A program made the position numbers and the translations under genes. From positions 124,001 to 188,000 of the forward strand of contig NZ_JXSK01000005.1 in NCBI RefSeq assembly GCF_001083805.1: 64,000 nt of DNA. The letters run 5' to 3'. The notes under the pieces are model-generated. The model saw only the letters and a program-made list of their open reading frames with translations. It did no database searches and was not told where the DNA came from. The DNA comes from Photorhabdus luminescens subsp. luminescens. GTDB taxonomy: Bacteria; Pseudomonadota; Gammaproteobacteria; Enterobacterales; Enterobacteriaceae. This document shows positions 42,374 to 50,451 of the stretch, in pieces (within the stretch, counting starts at the first letter, position 1; each line of letters begins with the position of its first letter).

Positions 42374-43837
42374 CTACTGATATTTCTCCGGCGGCACAAA
42401 ACCTATACAGACCAATATTGGCTGAGTTTCAGGTTCGGGTTGGAAAAGAAACTCATCGGTGCTTTTTATTTTCAGTGTTGGCCAGAATTGTAAAACACTG
42501 TGAAAATCTTCCTGTTCACAAGTTTTACCCTTTTCGCCTACCAGAATAGCGCCGTCACGCACAATATCGCTTGCTTTAACATGGCGGTTGTAGATATTGG
42601 GCGCCTGCTCTCCCGATATCCAAGGCTGGATTGTCTCTGGCTGACTTGGGGCGTAGACAGTCAGCCACTGATGCAAATATTCACCTCCGACATAATGGAG
42701 CGGAGTTGGATAGAGTTGATGCCAGCGTTGTTCCAGTTGCCAGGAAAAATCTTTGATACCTTCGAATTTATGGCCGGCGCCGCGAACATTGGCTGCCATA
42801 ATCAGTACATATCCCGTCAGAATCAACCCTGCGACGACAATCAGCCCTCTCAGGGTATTGCGTAATGATTTCTGTGGAAAACGAGTAATAGAACCAACCA
42901 ACAGCGCTGATGAAACGGACATAAAGGGGTGCAGCCATTCTGTCATTCTTCCCCCCTTATTGAATGAGAACCAGCAGTAGATAATCAGTAATGGCAACAA
43001 GATGATAATGTTTACCAATCGGTTCGGTTGCTCCTTCGGCCAGCTAATACGGCCGCCAAGCTGATAGATAATAATGCCAACGATAATCAGCGGATAAAAT
43101 ACCGATAATAACGATCGGGTAGTGTGTAGATTAAATCCATTATCTATTTGTGAATCTACCCATTTGAAGGCGGCAAAATCATTGTGCCACAACCACCAGA
43201 AGTTAGGCAGGACCAGCATAAACCAGATAACCAGTGCGATATAGAGCGCGGGTTGGCGGTAACATTGGCGAACTTTAGGTACGAATAGGGTCAACAGAAA
43301 AACCGAGCCAACCAATGCCAGTGTGGAATATTTTCCCATTGTTGCCAGCCCGGAACTGAGAGCAAATGCCAGCCACCAGTGCGGATTGTCATACACTGCT
43401 CGCAGAAAGGACAACATAATCCACGGCCAGAGCATAATTAGCAGATAATTATCGTTATAAGGGATAATATCGAAGTTAATAATACCGGAAAGGTTCAATG
43501 TCAGCATGGCAAGCCATGCCAGCTCTTTTTTTCCTGTCAGCCGGAAGGCCAGATGCCATACACCGAGCATGCCAATCGCGACAGCAATAAAGTGAATGAA
43601 ATACCAGTAAAAACTCAATGAAATACCGCTTATATGGATAGCAGGCAGCATCATTACACCAACTAACCACGGATTTTTAGGTGAACCCCATTCGCCGTTT
43701 TTCCCCCAGTTCAATGCTTCGACGGCATCATAAGGCACGGTTGGGTCAAATGAATAACTCACTATCACCCATAACAAAGCATAACCAACTACCCATAAGT
43801 AAACGGATTTATAGCAAGAAGTATCAAAAATAGGCAT
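42374..43837 (-). CDS. GT39-type membrane glycosyltransferase (ArnT/PMT-like)
   Basis: This 487-aa integral membrane protein has about ten membrane segments. An early periplasmic loop contains the acidic stretch SFDPTVPYDAVEALNWGKNG, placed like the catalytic Asp region of ArnT and protein O-mannosyltransferases. It also shows IIPYNDNYLLIMLWPWIMLS and TMGKYSTLA, seen in dolichyl/undecaprenyl-phosphate sugar transferases of the PMT_2 group. The likely role is transfer of a lipid-linked sugar to an envelope acceptor such as lipid A or LPS; the acceptor cannot be read from sequence. It is transcribed towards the NRPS operon and is not obviously part of it. Confidence 0.75.
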   Translation of the reverse strand: MPIFDTSCYKSVYLWVVGYALLWVIVSYSFDPTVPYDAVEALNWGKNGEWGSPKNPWLVGVMMLPAIHISGISLSFYWYFIHFIAVAIGMLGVWHLAFRLTGKKELAWLAMLTLNLSGIINFDIIPYNDNYLLIMLWPWIMLSFLRAVYDNPHWWLAFALSSGLATMGKYSTLALVGSVFLLTLFVPKVRQCYRQPALYIALVIWFMLVLPNFWWLWHNDFAAFKWVDSQIDNGFNLHTTRSLLSVFYPLIIVGIIIYQLGGRISWPKEQPNRLVNIIILLPLLIIYCWFSFNKGGRMTEWLHPFMSVSSALLVGSITRFPQKSLRNTLRGLIVVAGLILTGYVLIMAANVRGAGHKFEGIKDFSWQLEQRWHQLYPTPLHYVGGEYLHQWLTVYAPSQPETIQPWISGEQAPNIYNRHVKASDIVRDGAILVGEKGKTCEQEDFHSVLQFWPTLKIKSTDEFLFQPEPETQPILVCIGFVPPEKYQ

Positions 43838-44029
43838 ATCGATTGTTCATTTATTGAGAGCTAAGAGTAATAGAATATTCGTTGATGATTAAACCATGCA
43901 TGAATGATAAGAGATTTTGGCTATATTTGTTAAAAGGTAAAGAATTATTCGCGGCGCTTTTCTATACGTGCGGTTTCTGCTAGATTCCGGCGCAGCAATA
44001 CCCTGATAAACCAAACTGAGTAACAGGCT
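43838..44029. promoter_or_regulatory. divergent promoter region, glycosyltransferase / yihI
   Basis: A 192-bp AT-rich spacer lies between two divergently transcribed genes. I saw no small RNA gene here, although in E. coli csrC lies upstream of yihI. Confidence 0.4.
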
Positions 44030-44542
44030 ATGAACCCGTTAAAGAAAAAAGCACCAGCCAGAGCATCTGCTGGTAAACAGAAAAGAAAAAGCCGCGAAGA
44101 ATTGAATGCAGAAGGGCGTGCACGTAAGCGTGAGAAAAAGCATAGTGGCAATCCGCCCGGTAACCGCTACCAGGAGCAAAGTAGCGATAAACATCAGTCA
44201 GGCAAGCAGCAACGTGATCCACGTCTTGGCAGTAAAGTGCCTGTTCCGCTGATCGTCGGAGAACAATCAACGAAACCTGTCGTTGCTAAACCTAAAGCGG
44301 AGACCAAACCCCGTTTATCGCCACAGGAAGAGTTAGCAATGCTGGAAAACGACGATCGTCTGGATGCATTGCTAGAACGTCTGGAAAATGGCGAAAGTTT
44401 GTCTAAAGAAGAGCATGACTATGTTGACACCACGCTGGATCGGATTGATGTTCTGATGGAAACGTTGGGGATTAAACTGGATGAGGAAAAGAGCGAAGAA
44501 GAGCAGCAGGATGACATTATGCAACTGCTGAAAGGTAAATAA
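44030..44542 (+). CDS. yihI: Der GTPase-activating protein YihI
   Basis: This 170-aa protein has a very basic N-terminal half ([33 protein letters not shown]) and an acidic C-terminal half ending [10 protein letters not shown], the typical YihI layout. YihI stimulates the GTPase Der and slows late 50S ribosome assembly. The conserved [20 protein letters not shown] segment near 110-130 is the family signature. It is followed after 11 nt by a 59-aa membrane protein gene and then hemN, probably as one transcript. Confidence 0.92.
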   Translation: MNPLKKKAPARASAGKQKRKSREELNAEGRARKREKKHSGNPPGNRYQEQSSDKHQSGKQQRDPRLGSKVPVPLIVGEQSTKPVVAKPKAETKPRLSPQEELAMLENDDRLDALLERLENGESLSKEEHDYVDTTLDRIDVLMETLGIKLDEEKSEEEQQDDIMQLLKGK

Positions 44543-44553
44543 TTTAATCTCTC

Positions 44554-44733
44554 ATGATCAAAGGCGGGTTGATCCTAATAACCATGCTATTAGTGTGTTA
44601 TTTACTATGGTTATTGGGTAAACTATGGCGATTGTCGCGGCGTAAAACTCGGCTGCGCAGAGTCACCACAGCGCAACATATTAAGCATATGAAAGCGTTA
44701 CGTTTGGATGGGCAAAAACATCGGAAGGAATAA
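44554..44733 (+). CDS. small single-span membrane protein, 59 aa
   Basis: A short frame sits between yihI and hemN. The product starts MIKGGLILITMLLVCYLLWL, one membrane segment, followed by a strongly basic tail (RRKTRLRRVTTAQHIKHMK), so it should insert with the C-terminus inside the cell. It starts 11 nt after yihI and ends 2 nt before the hemN ATG; this tight packing supports a real gene. The hemN ribosome-binding site AAGGA lies in its last codons, so the two may be coupled. Function unknown. Confidence 0.7.
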   Translation: MIKGGLILITMLLVCYLLWLLGKLWRLSRRKTRLRRVTTAQHIKHMKALRLDGQKHRKE

Positions 44734-44735
44734 GC

Positions 44736-46109
44736 ATGTCTGAGCAAGCCATCGTTTGGGATCTGCCTTTGATCCAGAAATACAATTATTCCGGCCCTCG
44801 TTATACTTCATATCCAACGGCGTTGGAATTCAACCAGCAGTATGATAGTGCAGCATTTATCCGGGCTGCTACCCGCTACCCTGAACGACCGCTTTCTCTC
44901 TACATTCATATCCCGTTTTGCCATAAGCTCTGTTATTTCTGTGGTTGTAATAAGCTGGTTACTCGTCAGAAACACAAAGCGGATGAATATCTGCAATGGC
45001 TTGAACGGGAAATTCGTGACCGGGCAAAGTTGTTTTCTGGTCGTAAAGTTAGCCAAATGCATTGGGGCGGTGGTACGCCAACTTACCTTGATAAAGACCA
45101 AATCAGCAAATTGACGGGAACGTTGCGTCACCATTTTGATTTTCTGCCGGATGCTGAAATTTCTATTGAAATTGACCCACGTGAAATTGAACTGGATATG
45201 ATTGATCACCTGCGCAATGAAGGTTTTAACCGTCTGAGCATGGGGGTGCAGGATTTTAATAAAGAAGTGCAGCGTCTGGTTAACCGTGAACAGGATGAAG
45301 AATTTATCTTTGCTTTGGTAGCGTGCGCCCGTGAAACGGGTTTTAATTCCACCAGTATTGATCTGATTTATGGCCTGCCGAAACAAACACCAGAAAGCTT
45401 CGCCTTCACTCTGGAGCGAGTATTAGCGTTATCACCGGACAGAATGAGTATTTTCAATTATGCTCATTTGCCGAACTTATTTGCTGCTCAACGTAAAATC
45501 AAAGCGCATGATTTACCGAGTGCCGAGCAAAAATTGGATATATTGCAAGAAACAATCGCAACGCTGACAAACAATGGCTATCAGTTTATCGGCATGGACC
45601 ATTTTGCTCGCCCGGATGACGAGCTGGCGGTAGCTCAGCGAGAAGGGAAATTACATCGCAACTTTCAGGGTTATACCACTCAGGAAGAGTGTGACCTGCT
45701 AGGCTTGGGAGTTTCTGCTATCAGTATGTTGGGCGATAGCTATTGCCAAAATCAAAAAGAGTTAAAAACCTATTATGCGGAATTAGAAAAACAGGGGCAT
45801 GCTTTATGGCGTGGTTTAACGCTGTCTCAAGATGATTGTATCCGTCGTGATGTTATTAAAGCGCTAATCTGTAATTTCCGTCTAAATTTTGCTGATATTG
45901 AGCAGCAATATGGGCTGAATTTCACCGAATATTTTGCGGAAGATTTGCAATTATTAGCGCCATTGGTTGACGATGGACTGGTTGAAGTGAATGAGAATCA
46001 GATCTGGGTAACGCCACGAGGCCGGTTACTGATTCGTAATATCTGTATGTGTTTTGATGTTTATTTACGCCAGAAAGTTAGCCGGCGTCAGTTTTCAAGG
46101 GTGATTTGA
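44736..46109 (+). CDS. hemN: oxygen-independent coproporphyrinogen III oxidase HemN
   Basis: This 457-aa radical SAM enzyme has the CxxxCxxC cluster in HIPFCHKLCYFCGC (Cys62, Cys66, Cys69), followed by MHWGGGTPTYL and EIDPREIE. It decarboxylates coproporphyrinogen III to protoporphyrinogen IX for haem synthesis without oxygen. Length and start match E. coli HemN. ATG at 44736 has AAGGA 8 nt upstream. In E. coli hemN is followed by glnG; here about 8 kb of mobile and secretion-related DNA separates them. Confidence 0.97.
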   Translation: MSEQAIVWDLPLIQKYNYSGPRYTSYPTALEFNQQYDSAAFIRAATRYPERPLSLYIHIPFCHKLCYFCGCNKLVTRQKHKADEYLQWLEREIRDRAKLFSGRKVSQMHWGGGTPTYLDKDQISKLTGTLRHHFDFLPDAEISIEIDPREIELDMIDHLRNEGFNRLSMGVQDFNKEVQRLVNREQDEEFIFALVACARETGFNSTSIDLIYGLPKQTPESFAFTLERVLALSPDRMSIFNYAHLPNLFAAQRKIKAHDLPSAEQKLDILQETIATLTNNGYQFIGMDHFARPDDELAVAQREGKLHRNFQGYTTQEECDLLGLGVSAISMLGDSYCQNQKELKTYYAELEKQGHALWRGLTLSQDDCIRRDVIKALICNFRLNFADIEQQYGLNFTEYFAEDLQLLAPLVDDGLVEVNENQIWVTPRGRLLIRNICMCFDVYLRQKVSRRQFSRVI

Positions 46110-46131
46110 TTGTTTCGAGCATGGTTTTTAA

Positions 46132-46712
46132 CTAAACAACCACCTACTAAAGTAGGTGGGTTAGTGATTAACGGACTGAAAGTCCGGATACGCGTCGGCT
46201 AAACGACGCGTCAATTATCCATTCTGAAATTATCATTCGGATTCGGCTCAAAATGATGCTCCAAATAATTTTTTATCATCTCTTCCGTTAATTGTCCCAC
46301 GGTTGCACAAAAATAGCCTCGACCCCAAAAGTGTTGGCCCCAGTACCGCTTTTTCAAATGTGAAAATTCTTCAAACAGCTTACTGGCCGTTCTCCCTTTC
46401 AGCCTTCTCATAATTTCACTTGGCGCTAATGTTGGGGGACTGTTCACAAGTATATGCACGTGATCTTTGCTAACAACTCCCTTTAATATCCTGATTTCAA
46501 AAGATTCACATGTCTGACGGATTAACTCACGCACTCGGCTCGCGACTTCTCCTGTCAACACTTTATATCTGTATTTCGTTACCCACACAAAATGGTATTC
46601 AATCTGAAATACCGTGTGGCTGCCATATCTGTAATCCATGTTGCACCTCCAGTACAACATAGTATTACAGCTAAAGCTGACCGGCTAAAGCCGGTGGTTT
46701 TAACCTTTCATT
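46132..46712 (-). mobile_element. IS200/IS605-type element, probably complete
   Basis: A tnpA gene is flanked by strong stem-loops. On its 3' side are CCACCTACT AAA AGTAGGTGG-like (46140-46160), GGACTGAAAGTCC and ACGCGTCGGCTAAACGACGCGT; on its 5' side is ACCGGCTAAAGCCGGT (46679-46694). Such subterminal hairpins are the transposase recognition sites of IS200/IS605 elements, which lack terminal inverted repeats. The exact ends are estimated. No tnpB is present. Confidence 0.7.
46211..46639 (-). CDS. tnpA: IS200-type HUH transposase TnpA
   Basis: This 142-aa Y1 transposase contains the HUH pair in KDHVHILVNSPP and the catalytic Tyr in EEMIKNYLEHHFEPN. The conserved FHLVW-like start reads YHFVWVTKYRYKVL, and KKRYWGQHFWGRGYFC is also present. 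It cuts and joins single-stranded DNA at the hairpin ends. The frame is open from 46660, but ATG at 46639 (MDYRYGSH) has a GGAGGT site 5 nt upstream and gives normal family length. The frame is uninterrupted, so the enzyme may be active. Confidence 0.93.
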   Translation of the reverse strand: MDYRYGSHTVFQIEYHFVWVTKYRYKVLTGEVASRVRELIRQTCESFEIRILKGVVSKDHVHILVNSPPTLAPSEIMRRLKGRTASKLFEEFSHLKKRYWGQHFWGRGYFCATVGQLTEEMIKNYLEHHFEPNPNDNFRMDN

Positions 46713-46840
46713 TGGAAGAATAAAAAGGTTTTAACCTCTTTAAAATCTTTTTATTTTACATTTGGGTATCCGGTTTTATAGTTTTCACTTTACCTCATTT
46801 ACCTATATCTATTTAAATAAAAGGGAAATTACACAAAATT

Positions 46841-47062
46841 GTAAATAGAGTTCTCCTTGCAAAACATGTTCGAGTGAGCCTTGGAAGAAAACGTCACGTT
46901 GTTGAAACAAGTCGATTACTTAAACAATTGCGTGACCGAATCGACAGCGCAGCTCCAACAGTTTGAGAGTTTTTACAAACAGAACAAGCGATAAGGCAGC
47001 AGAAGTTAGAGCAACCAGCGCTGAAAAATAAACCTTATCGTAATTATGGGCCGAGTATGTGA
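46841..47062 (+). pseudogene. decayed ORF fragment between IS200 and hcp
   Basis: One frame reads HVRVSLGRKRHVVETSRLLK, then QLRDRIDSAAPTV, a TGA at 46964, EFLQTEQAIRQQKLEQPALK and finally NKPYRNYGPSM before a natural stop at 47060. The helical, coding-like composition continues across the TGA, so this looks like one nonsense mutation in a degraded gene. No start is visible and I do not recognise it. The remainder of 46740-47226 shows nothing else. Confidence 0.4.
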
Positions 47063-47226
47063 TTTTAACTGCTCGTGAGCTATGTTTTGGAGGGAAACAT
47101 AGTTAACTTTTCACTGAAAAAGTCCTTCCAGTATTCATAAGTTTTTTTATATGTTAAGTTACTTTTTTCTTTAGCCCAAATATCGAGTTAACATCATTTG
47201 AATAAAAAACTAGGATGGTAATCTTT

Positions 47227-47706
47227 ATGTCATACATGATTTATCTAACATTAAATGGTAAGAAACAAGGCTTAATATCATCTGGATGCTCAACCCTCGA
47301 TTCTATAGGGAATCGATACCAAAAAGGACATGAAGATCAAATACAGGTACTCAGTCTAAATCACGCAATAACTCGTAACCAGAACGTAAGTCATCATCCC
47401 ATACAATTTATCAAGCCTATTGATAAATCATCCCCATTGTTAGCTATGGCTATAGATTCTAACGAATCATTGAATGGTGTTTTTATTTTTTATAGGACAA
47501 GTCAGACAGGGCAGTCAGAGATTTTTTATGAAGTAAAAATTACAGAAGCAACTATTGTTGATATTTCCTGTACTTATCCAAATTCAATTAATAGTAATGA
47601 GTTAATGCCGTATGAGAAAATTTTTCTTAAATATAAATCCATTACATGGAACCATGTAACAGCAGGAACATCAGCCTATAGTATATGGGATGAACGAATT
47701 TATTAA
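47227..47706 (+). CDS. hcp: orphan Hcp, type VI secretion tube/effector-carrier protein
   Basis: This 159-aa protein has the Hcp landmarks MIYLTLNGKKQGLISSGCST, SIGNRYQKGHEDQIQVLS, then HHPIQFIKPIDKSSPLLAMA, and at the end ITWNHVTAGTSAYSIWDERI. Hcp forms hexameric rings stacked into the T6SS inner tube and can carry small effectors in its lumen. No sheath, baseplate or VgrG gene lies nearby, so this is an orphan copy that would use a T6SS encoded elsewhere. I take the ATG at 47227 (MSYMIY); an ATG four codons earlier is also in frame. A palindrome and a terminator follow at once. Confidence 0.92.
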   Translation: MSYMIYLTLNGKKQGLISSGCSTLDSIGNRYQKGHEDQIQVLSLNHAITRNQNVSHHPIQFIKPIDKSSPLLAMAIDSNESLNGVFIFYRTSQTGQSEIFYEVKITEATIVDISCTYPNSINSNELMPYEKIFLKYKSITWNHVTAGTSAYSIWDERIY

Positions 47707-47714
47707 AAATTAAA

Positions 47715-47734
47715 GCTAAGCATATATGCTTAGC
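47715..47734. repeat. 20-bp perfect palindrome after hcp
   Basis: GCTAAGCATATATGCTTAGC is a perfect inverted repeat 8 nt after the hcp stop. A near copy (17 of 20 bases) lies at 48358-48377, on the other side of the IS1182 remnant. Confidence 0.8.
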
Positions 47735-47745
47735 CAGATTATTGA

Positions 47746-47779
47746 CAAAGTGCTGGTTTTTTATCCGGCACTTTGTTTT
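47746..47779 (+). terminator. terminator after hcp
   Basis: Stem CAAAGTGCTGG / CCGGCACTTTG (47746-47756, 47765-47775, one T-G pair) with an 8-nt loop is followed by TTTTAATT. Confidence 0.8.
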
Positions 47780-47814
47780 AATTAAGTTCCGTTCACCAAA
47801 CGGAGCTTGCCGCC

Positions 47815-48254
47815 ATGCTAAAAACACCTCCTCCCGAGACTTTCCCGCCAGAAACGCTCTCACTTGGCGAGCTGGTGCCCAAAAATCGTCTGGTCCGTAA
47901 AATTGGTGCCGCCATTGATTTCGAATTTATCCGTGAATTAGTCGCCCCGTTGTATTTCGCTTGTCTTTCAATCCTCTCGCGGTAGGGTTGGATGTGAAGT
48001 ATTTTACGGCCTTGGTTTGTTACATGATGGATCAGTTAGGCCCCACGCTCATCGTCGGTTATCACCGTCCTAACAAGGAACTGAGCACCTTTCAGAAGAA
48101 ACATTTTACCTATGACAAACCGCAGGATTGTTATGTCTGCTCGAGCAATAACCCAAAATATCAAGAATATAGATTTGCTGGTCGCGATGCTTTGTTGTTT
48201 TTATCTATAGAGAACGAGCCTGTCAATGCAGGGAAAGCTAAAATAACGCTCTGA
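47815..48254 (+). pseudogene. IS1182-family transposase remnant
   Basis: The first frame (ATG 47815) reads TFPPETLSLGELVPKNRLVR, then KIGAAIDFEFIRELVAPLY, the usual IS1182 transposase N-terminus, and stops early at about 47983. A second frame continues with VKYFTALVCYMMDQLGPTLI and KKHFTYDKPQDCYVCSS, a later part of the same family. A frameshift and internal deletions have removed most of the catalytic domain. It is inactive. Confidence 0.75.
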
Positions 48255-48315
48255 CGGGTGATTAGACTGGATTAATGAAGAAAATGGGGTAGCATTATGG
48301 TTCGTAATGAAAGAA

Positions 48316-48345
48316 ACAAACCTCGTTATTTTCAACGAGGTTTGT
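48316..48345. terminator. strong stem-loop downstream of the IS1182 remnant
   Basis: A perfect 12-bp stem ACAAACCTCGTT / AACGAGGTTTGT (48316-48327, 48334-48345) with loop ATTTTC. No T run follows directly. It may end transcripts reading leftward from the cassette at 48373. Confidence 0.6.
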
Positions 48346-48357
48346 CAGCGGTTTGGA

Positions 48358-48385
48358 GCTAAACATATACGCTTAGCTTTTTTTT
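48358..48385 (+). terminator. palindrome plus T run, near copy of 47715
   Basis: GCTAAACATATACGCTTAGC (48358-48377) is followed by eight Ts. It contains the stop codon of the leftward 74-aa gene. It is a close relative of the palindrome after hcp. Confidence 0.65.
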
Positions 48386-48597
48386 CTTTCACTTAAATAT
48401 GTGAGAACAAGAAATAGAACAACAATTACAATACTTCCTATTAAAGATGCAATCCACCATTCATCGGGGAAGAAATACACTGATACAATCCCCCATATAA
48501 AAATGGCTACAACGGGCATATTTGACCACAATAATTCTTTAATAAATACATAAAAAAGATTTTTGAACCACCCTTTGCTAAATGTTTTATTTTTCAT
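48373..48597 (-). CDS. small two-span membrane protein, possible immunity protein
   Basis: A protein of about 74 aa with two hydrophobic segments (ELLWSNMPVVAIFIWGIVSV and WWIASLIGSIVIVVLFLVL) and a basic C-terminus (SERKKS). The frame opens at a TTG (48609), but the ATG at 48597 is the more ordinary start; neither has ideal spacing to GGGGGA. It begins within 10 nt of the stop of the 250-aa gene, so the two form a tight operon. A small membrane protein directly behind a toxin-like gene is the classic arrangement for immunity to a membrane-acting toxin, but no similarity is recognised and this is inference. Confidence 0.6.
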   Translation of the reverse strand: MKNKTFSKGWFKNLFYVFIKELLWSNMPVVAIFIWGIVSVYFFPDEWWIASLIGSIVIVVLFLVLTYLSERKKS

Positions 48598-48605
48598 ATA
48601 TAAAT

Positions 48606-49358
48606 TCAATCCCCCATCATATGTGCGAGTACGCGAGCAACTTCTTCTTCGCTGACCTGCTTATTCCTAAATCCTTCTATTAAATAAATTCCTTTTTCTA
48701 ATTCAGGTTCAACTATAAAATATAACATTTCCAGTTTTTGAAAATACAAAGCCCAATAGAGTTGTGGACATGTTATTTTAAGTCTATTTGCTGATATTGA
48801 TGCTTTCTCATAATATCCATAAAATTGGGCAATATTTAATAATCCACTTATAAATCGCTTGGCTATGTTTTTTACTATGGTTTTTTTAATTAAATTTAAA
48901 TATATGGCTTCTGCTATTATAGCTGATACACTTAATTTAATTGATTTACCTATTGTCACTTTAGCGGAAAATTTTAATATTTTTCCATATATTCTTTCTT
49001 TCTCCTTTTCTTCATTACCTTTAAATACTTCATCAACATATATTTCTGTTATTCTCGAAATGAACTTTCTTTTATTTTCATTTTTAAGATCCATCAGATT
49101 TAATTTCATTCTGTGATCTTCTTCTTTTATCCTTCCGTATACATCTTCATAACCGTCAAAAAAATATGAAAGTTGCCAGAGCTTACGTCTCATACCTAAG
49201 CCTATAGTATCTACGACCTCTTCACCTAATTCTATAGTGTCATTTACTGCCTTTTCGAGACTGAGGCCCGCTACACGCTTAGCTTCTTCTATTCTCCAAA
49301 GCAAATCATTTTGCCGATCTACCTCTTTCCAGAGGTCATTTTCGATACTAGATTCCAT
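48606..49358 (-). CDS. unknown 250-aa protein, candidate membrane-acting effector
   Basis: The N-terminal half is charged and helical (NDLWKEVDRQNDLLWRIEEA, and an EEDHRMKLNLMDLKNENKRK stretch). The C-terminal half has a hydrophobic, glycine- and serine-poor region (IKLSVSAIIAEAIYLNLIKK and FISGLLNIAQFYGYY). There is no signal peptide. The start is ATG at 49358 because GGAG lies 7 nt upstream; a frame start at 49376 places the site inside the gene. It is AT-rich and sits in a leftward unit with a small ORF before it and a small membrane protein after it, near an orphan hcp. I do not recognise the family. A pore-forming toxin with immunity protein is one reading of the context. Confidence 0.65.
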   Translation of the reverse strand: MESSIENDLWKEVDRQNDLLWRIEEAKRVAGLSLEKAVNDTIELGEEVVDTIGLGMRRKLWQLSYFFDGYEDVYGRIKEEDHRMKLNLMDLKNENKRKFISRITEIYVDEVFKGNEEKEKERIYGKILKFSAKVTIGKSIKLSVSAIIAEAIYLNLIKKTIVKNIAKRFISGLLNIAQFYGYYEKASISANRLKITCPQLYWALYFQKLEMLYFIVEPELEKGIYLIEGFRNKQVSEEEVARVLAHMMGD

Positions 49359-49372
49359 ACATAAGCTCCAAA

Positions 49373-49569
49373 TCAATGATTAATTAAATTTTCTTCGAAT
49401 TTCAGTGTTAATACCCTACCATCAGAGATATGCATATTAACTTCATCTTTATTTGTAGATGATAATAATTGAAAGCAGAATATCATCATTACAGCTAGTT
49501 TGTCCTCAGTTATAACTGAGCTATTAACTAGAGCATTATTTATTGCATTAATGTACCTCTGTCATTCAT
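49373..49569 (-). pseudogene. small ORF, frameshifted, upstream of the 250-aa gene
   Basis: The frame ending at TGA 49373-49375 reads RYINAINNALVNSSVITEDK, then LAVMMIFCFQLLSSTNKDEV and ISDGRVLTLKFEENLINH, which looks coding. Its only in-frame ATGs are internal (49489 and 49486). An ATG at 49569 (MND) would join it after a one-base shift near 49560. It may be a real gene of about 63 aa with a frameshift, or a 39-aa gene from 49489. Its stop lies 15 nt before the next start, so it belongs to the same leftward unit. Confidence 0.4.
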
Positions 49570-49881
49570 ATGCTATCTTAATTAATGAAAATCAATATAA
49601 CATATTTATATAAAAATAACTATATCAGTCAAGTAACAAAAATTCACTAAAAAAGTACAATGTCAGATATTGGTTTCCGTAAAAGAAAATATAAATTCCA
49701 AATATTTTGATTTATTCTATAAAAATTAATTAACATTGTGTAATGAAGTTCCGTTATTCTTTGTAGCCAGTTCCAATGTGAGATTGTATTTTTTCTGATA
49801 ATTACAACACTGAGAAATCGTATGATTTAAGCTTTTCTATGAATGTATTGTCTGTCGGGAAAGAAAATTATGGTTGTAGTA
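49570..49881. other. AT-rich spacer
   Basis: About 310 bp separates the cassette from the next leftward gene. Very AT-rich, no ORF, probably the cassette promoter. Nothing else seen. Confidence 0.5.
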
Positions 49882-50226
49882 CTAGTCCGATGTATTATAT
49901 TTCAGGCTTTTGGTGAGTGCGCAATAAACCAAGACAACAATAACCGGCCAAATAAGAATAAGGATCGAAATCCATAATGACCAATGCCATACATTTACAA
50001 CCATAACCAAGCTACATATAAAAATAACAATAATAAGAGGTAAAAACTTAACAAGTAGAGCAAAAACGTAAAGAGTGGCGATTACAGCGGCCACTTTGGC
50101 TGGAATCTTCCACCAGCCAAAATAATCATGAAAAATATAAAAATTAAGCGACAATACTTGCATCATACCAACGAAAAGAGAATAAAACAAAATAACTGTC
50201 ATAATAATCCGACACCACTTCATCAT
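49882..50226 (-). CDS. small multi-span membrane protein, 114 aa
   Basis: Four hydrophobic segments (starting near IIMTVILFYSLFVGMMQVLS, KVAAVIATLYVFALLV, LIIVIFICSLVMVVNVW and ISILILIWPVIVVLVYCAL) make up almost the whole protein. There is no signal peptide or catalytic motif. Its size, its lack of a partner, and its place between toxin-like genes and a truncated TpsA suggest an orphan immunity protein, but this is inference. The start is one of two adjacent ATGs (50226 or 50223) with AAAGGG about 15 nt upstream. It is AT-rich like the rest of the island. Confidence 0.55.
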   Translation of the reverse strand: MMKWCRIIMTVILFYSLFVGMMQVLSLNFYIFHDYFGWWKIPAKVAAVIATLYVFALLVKFLPLIIVIFICSLVMVVNVWHWSLWISILILIWPVIVVLVYCALTKSLKYNTSD

Positions 50227-50264
50227 TTTAAACCAACCCTTTAATTACTAGTTTGAATCTAAAT

Positions 50265-50287
50265 CACAACCGGGGTTGTGGTTTTTT
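50265..50287 (+). terminator. orphan rho-independent terminator
   Basis: Stem CACAAC / GTTGTG (50265-50270, 50275-50280) with loop CGGG is followed by GTTTTTTT. No rightward gene ends nearby, so it may be left from a lost gene. Confidence 0.6.
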
Positions 50288-50451
50288 TAAATATAAGTTC
50301 TTGCTCACTTGGTGAGGCAATAACAGTAACTTGAAATATTGCGTATTTCTTCGAGTTGCTAGCTGCTTGCCAGAATATATTCGCATTGACGCAATAGTGG
50401 TTACATAGCTGATCTTTACAGCCTCAATCCAGCGATCTTTTTTGAGTATTT

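Noticed and set aside
44808-45386. Antisense ORF of 192 aa over hemN
   Set aside because: It is a shadow of the hemN frame, without a ribosome-binding site.
47715-48385. CRISPR array or integron attC sites from the repeated palindromes
   Set aside because: Only two copies, 640 bp apart, with no regular spacing, spacers, cas genes or integrase.
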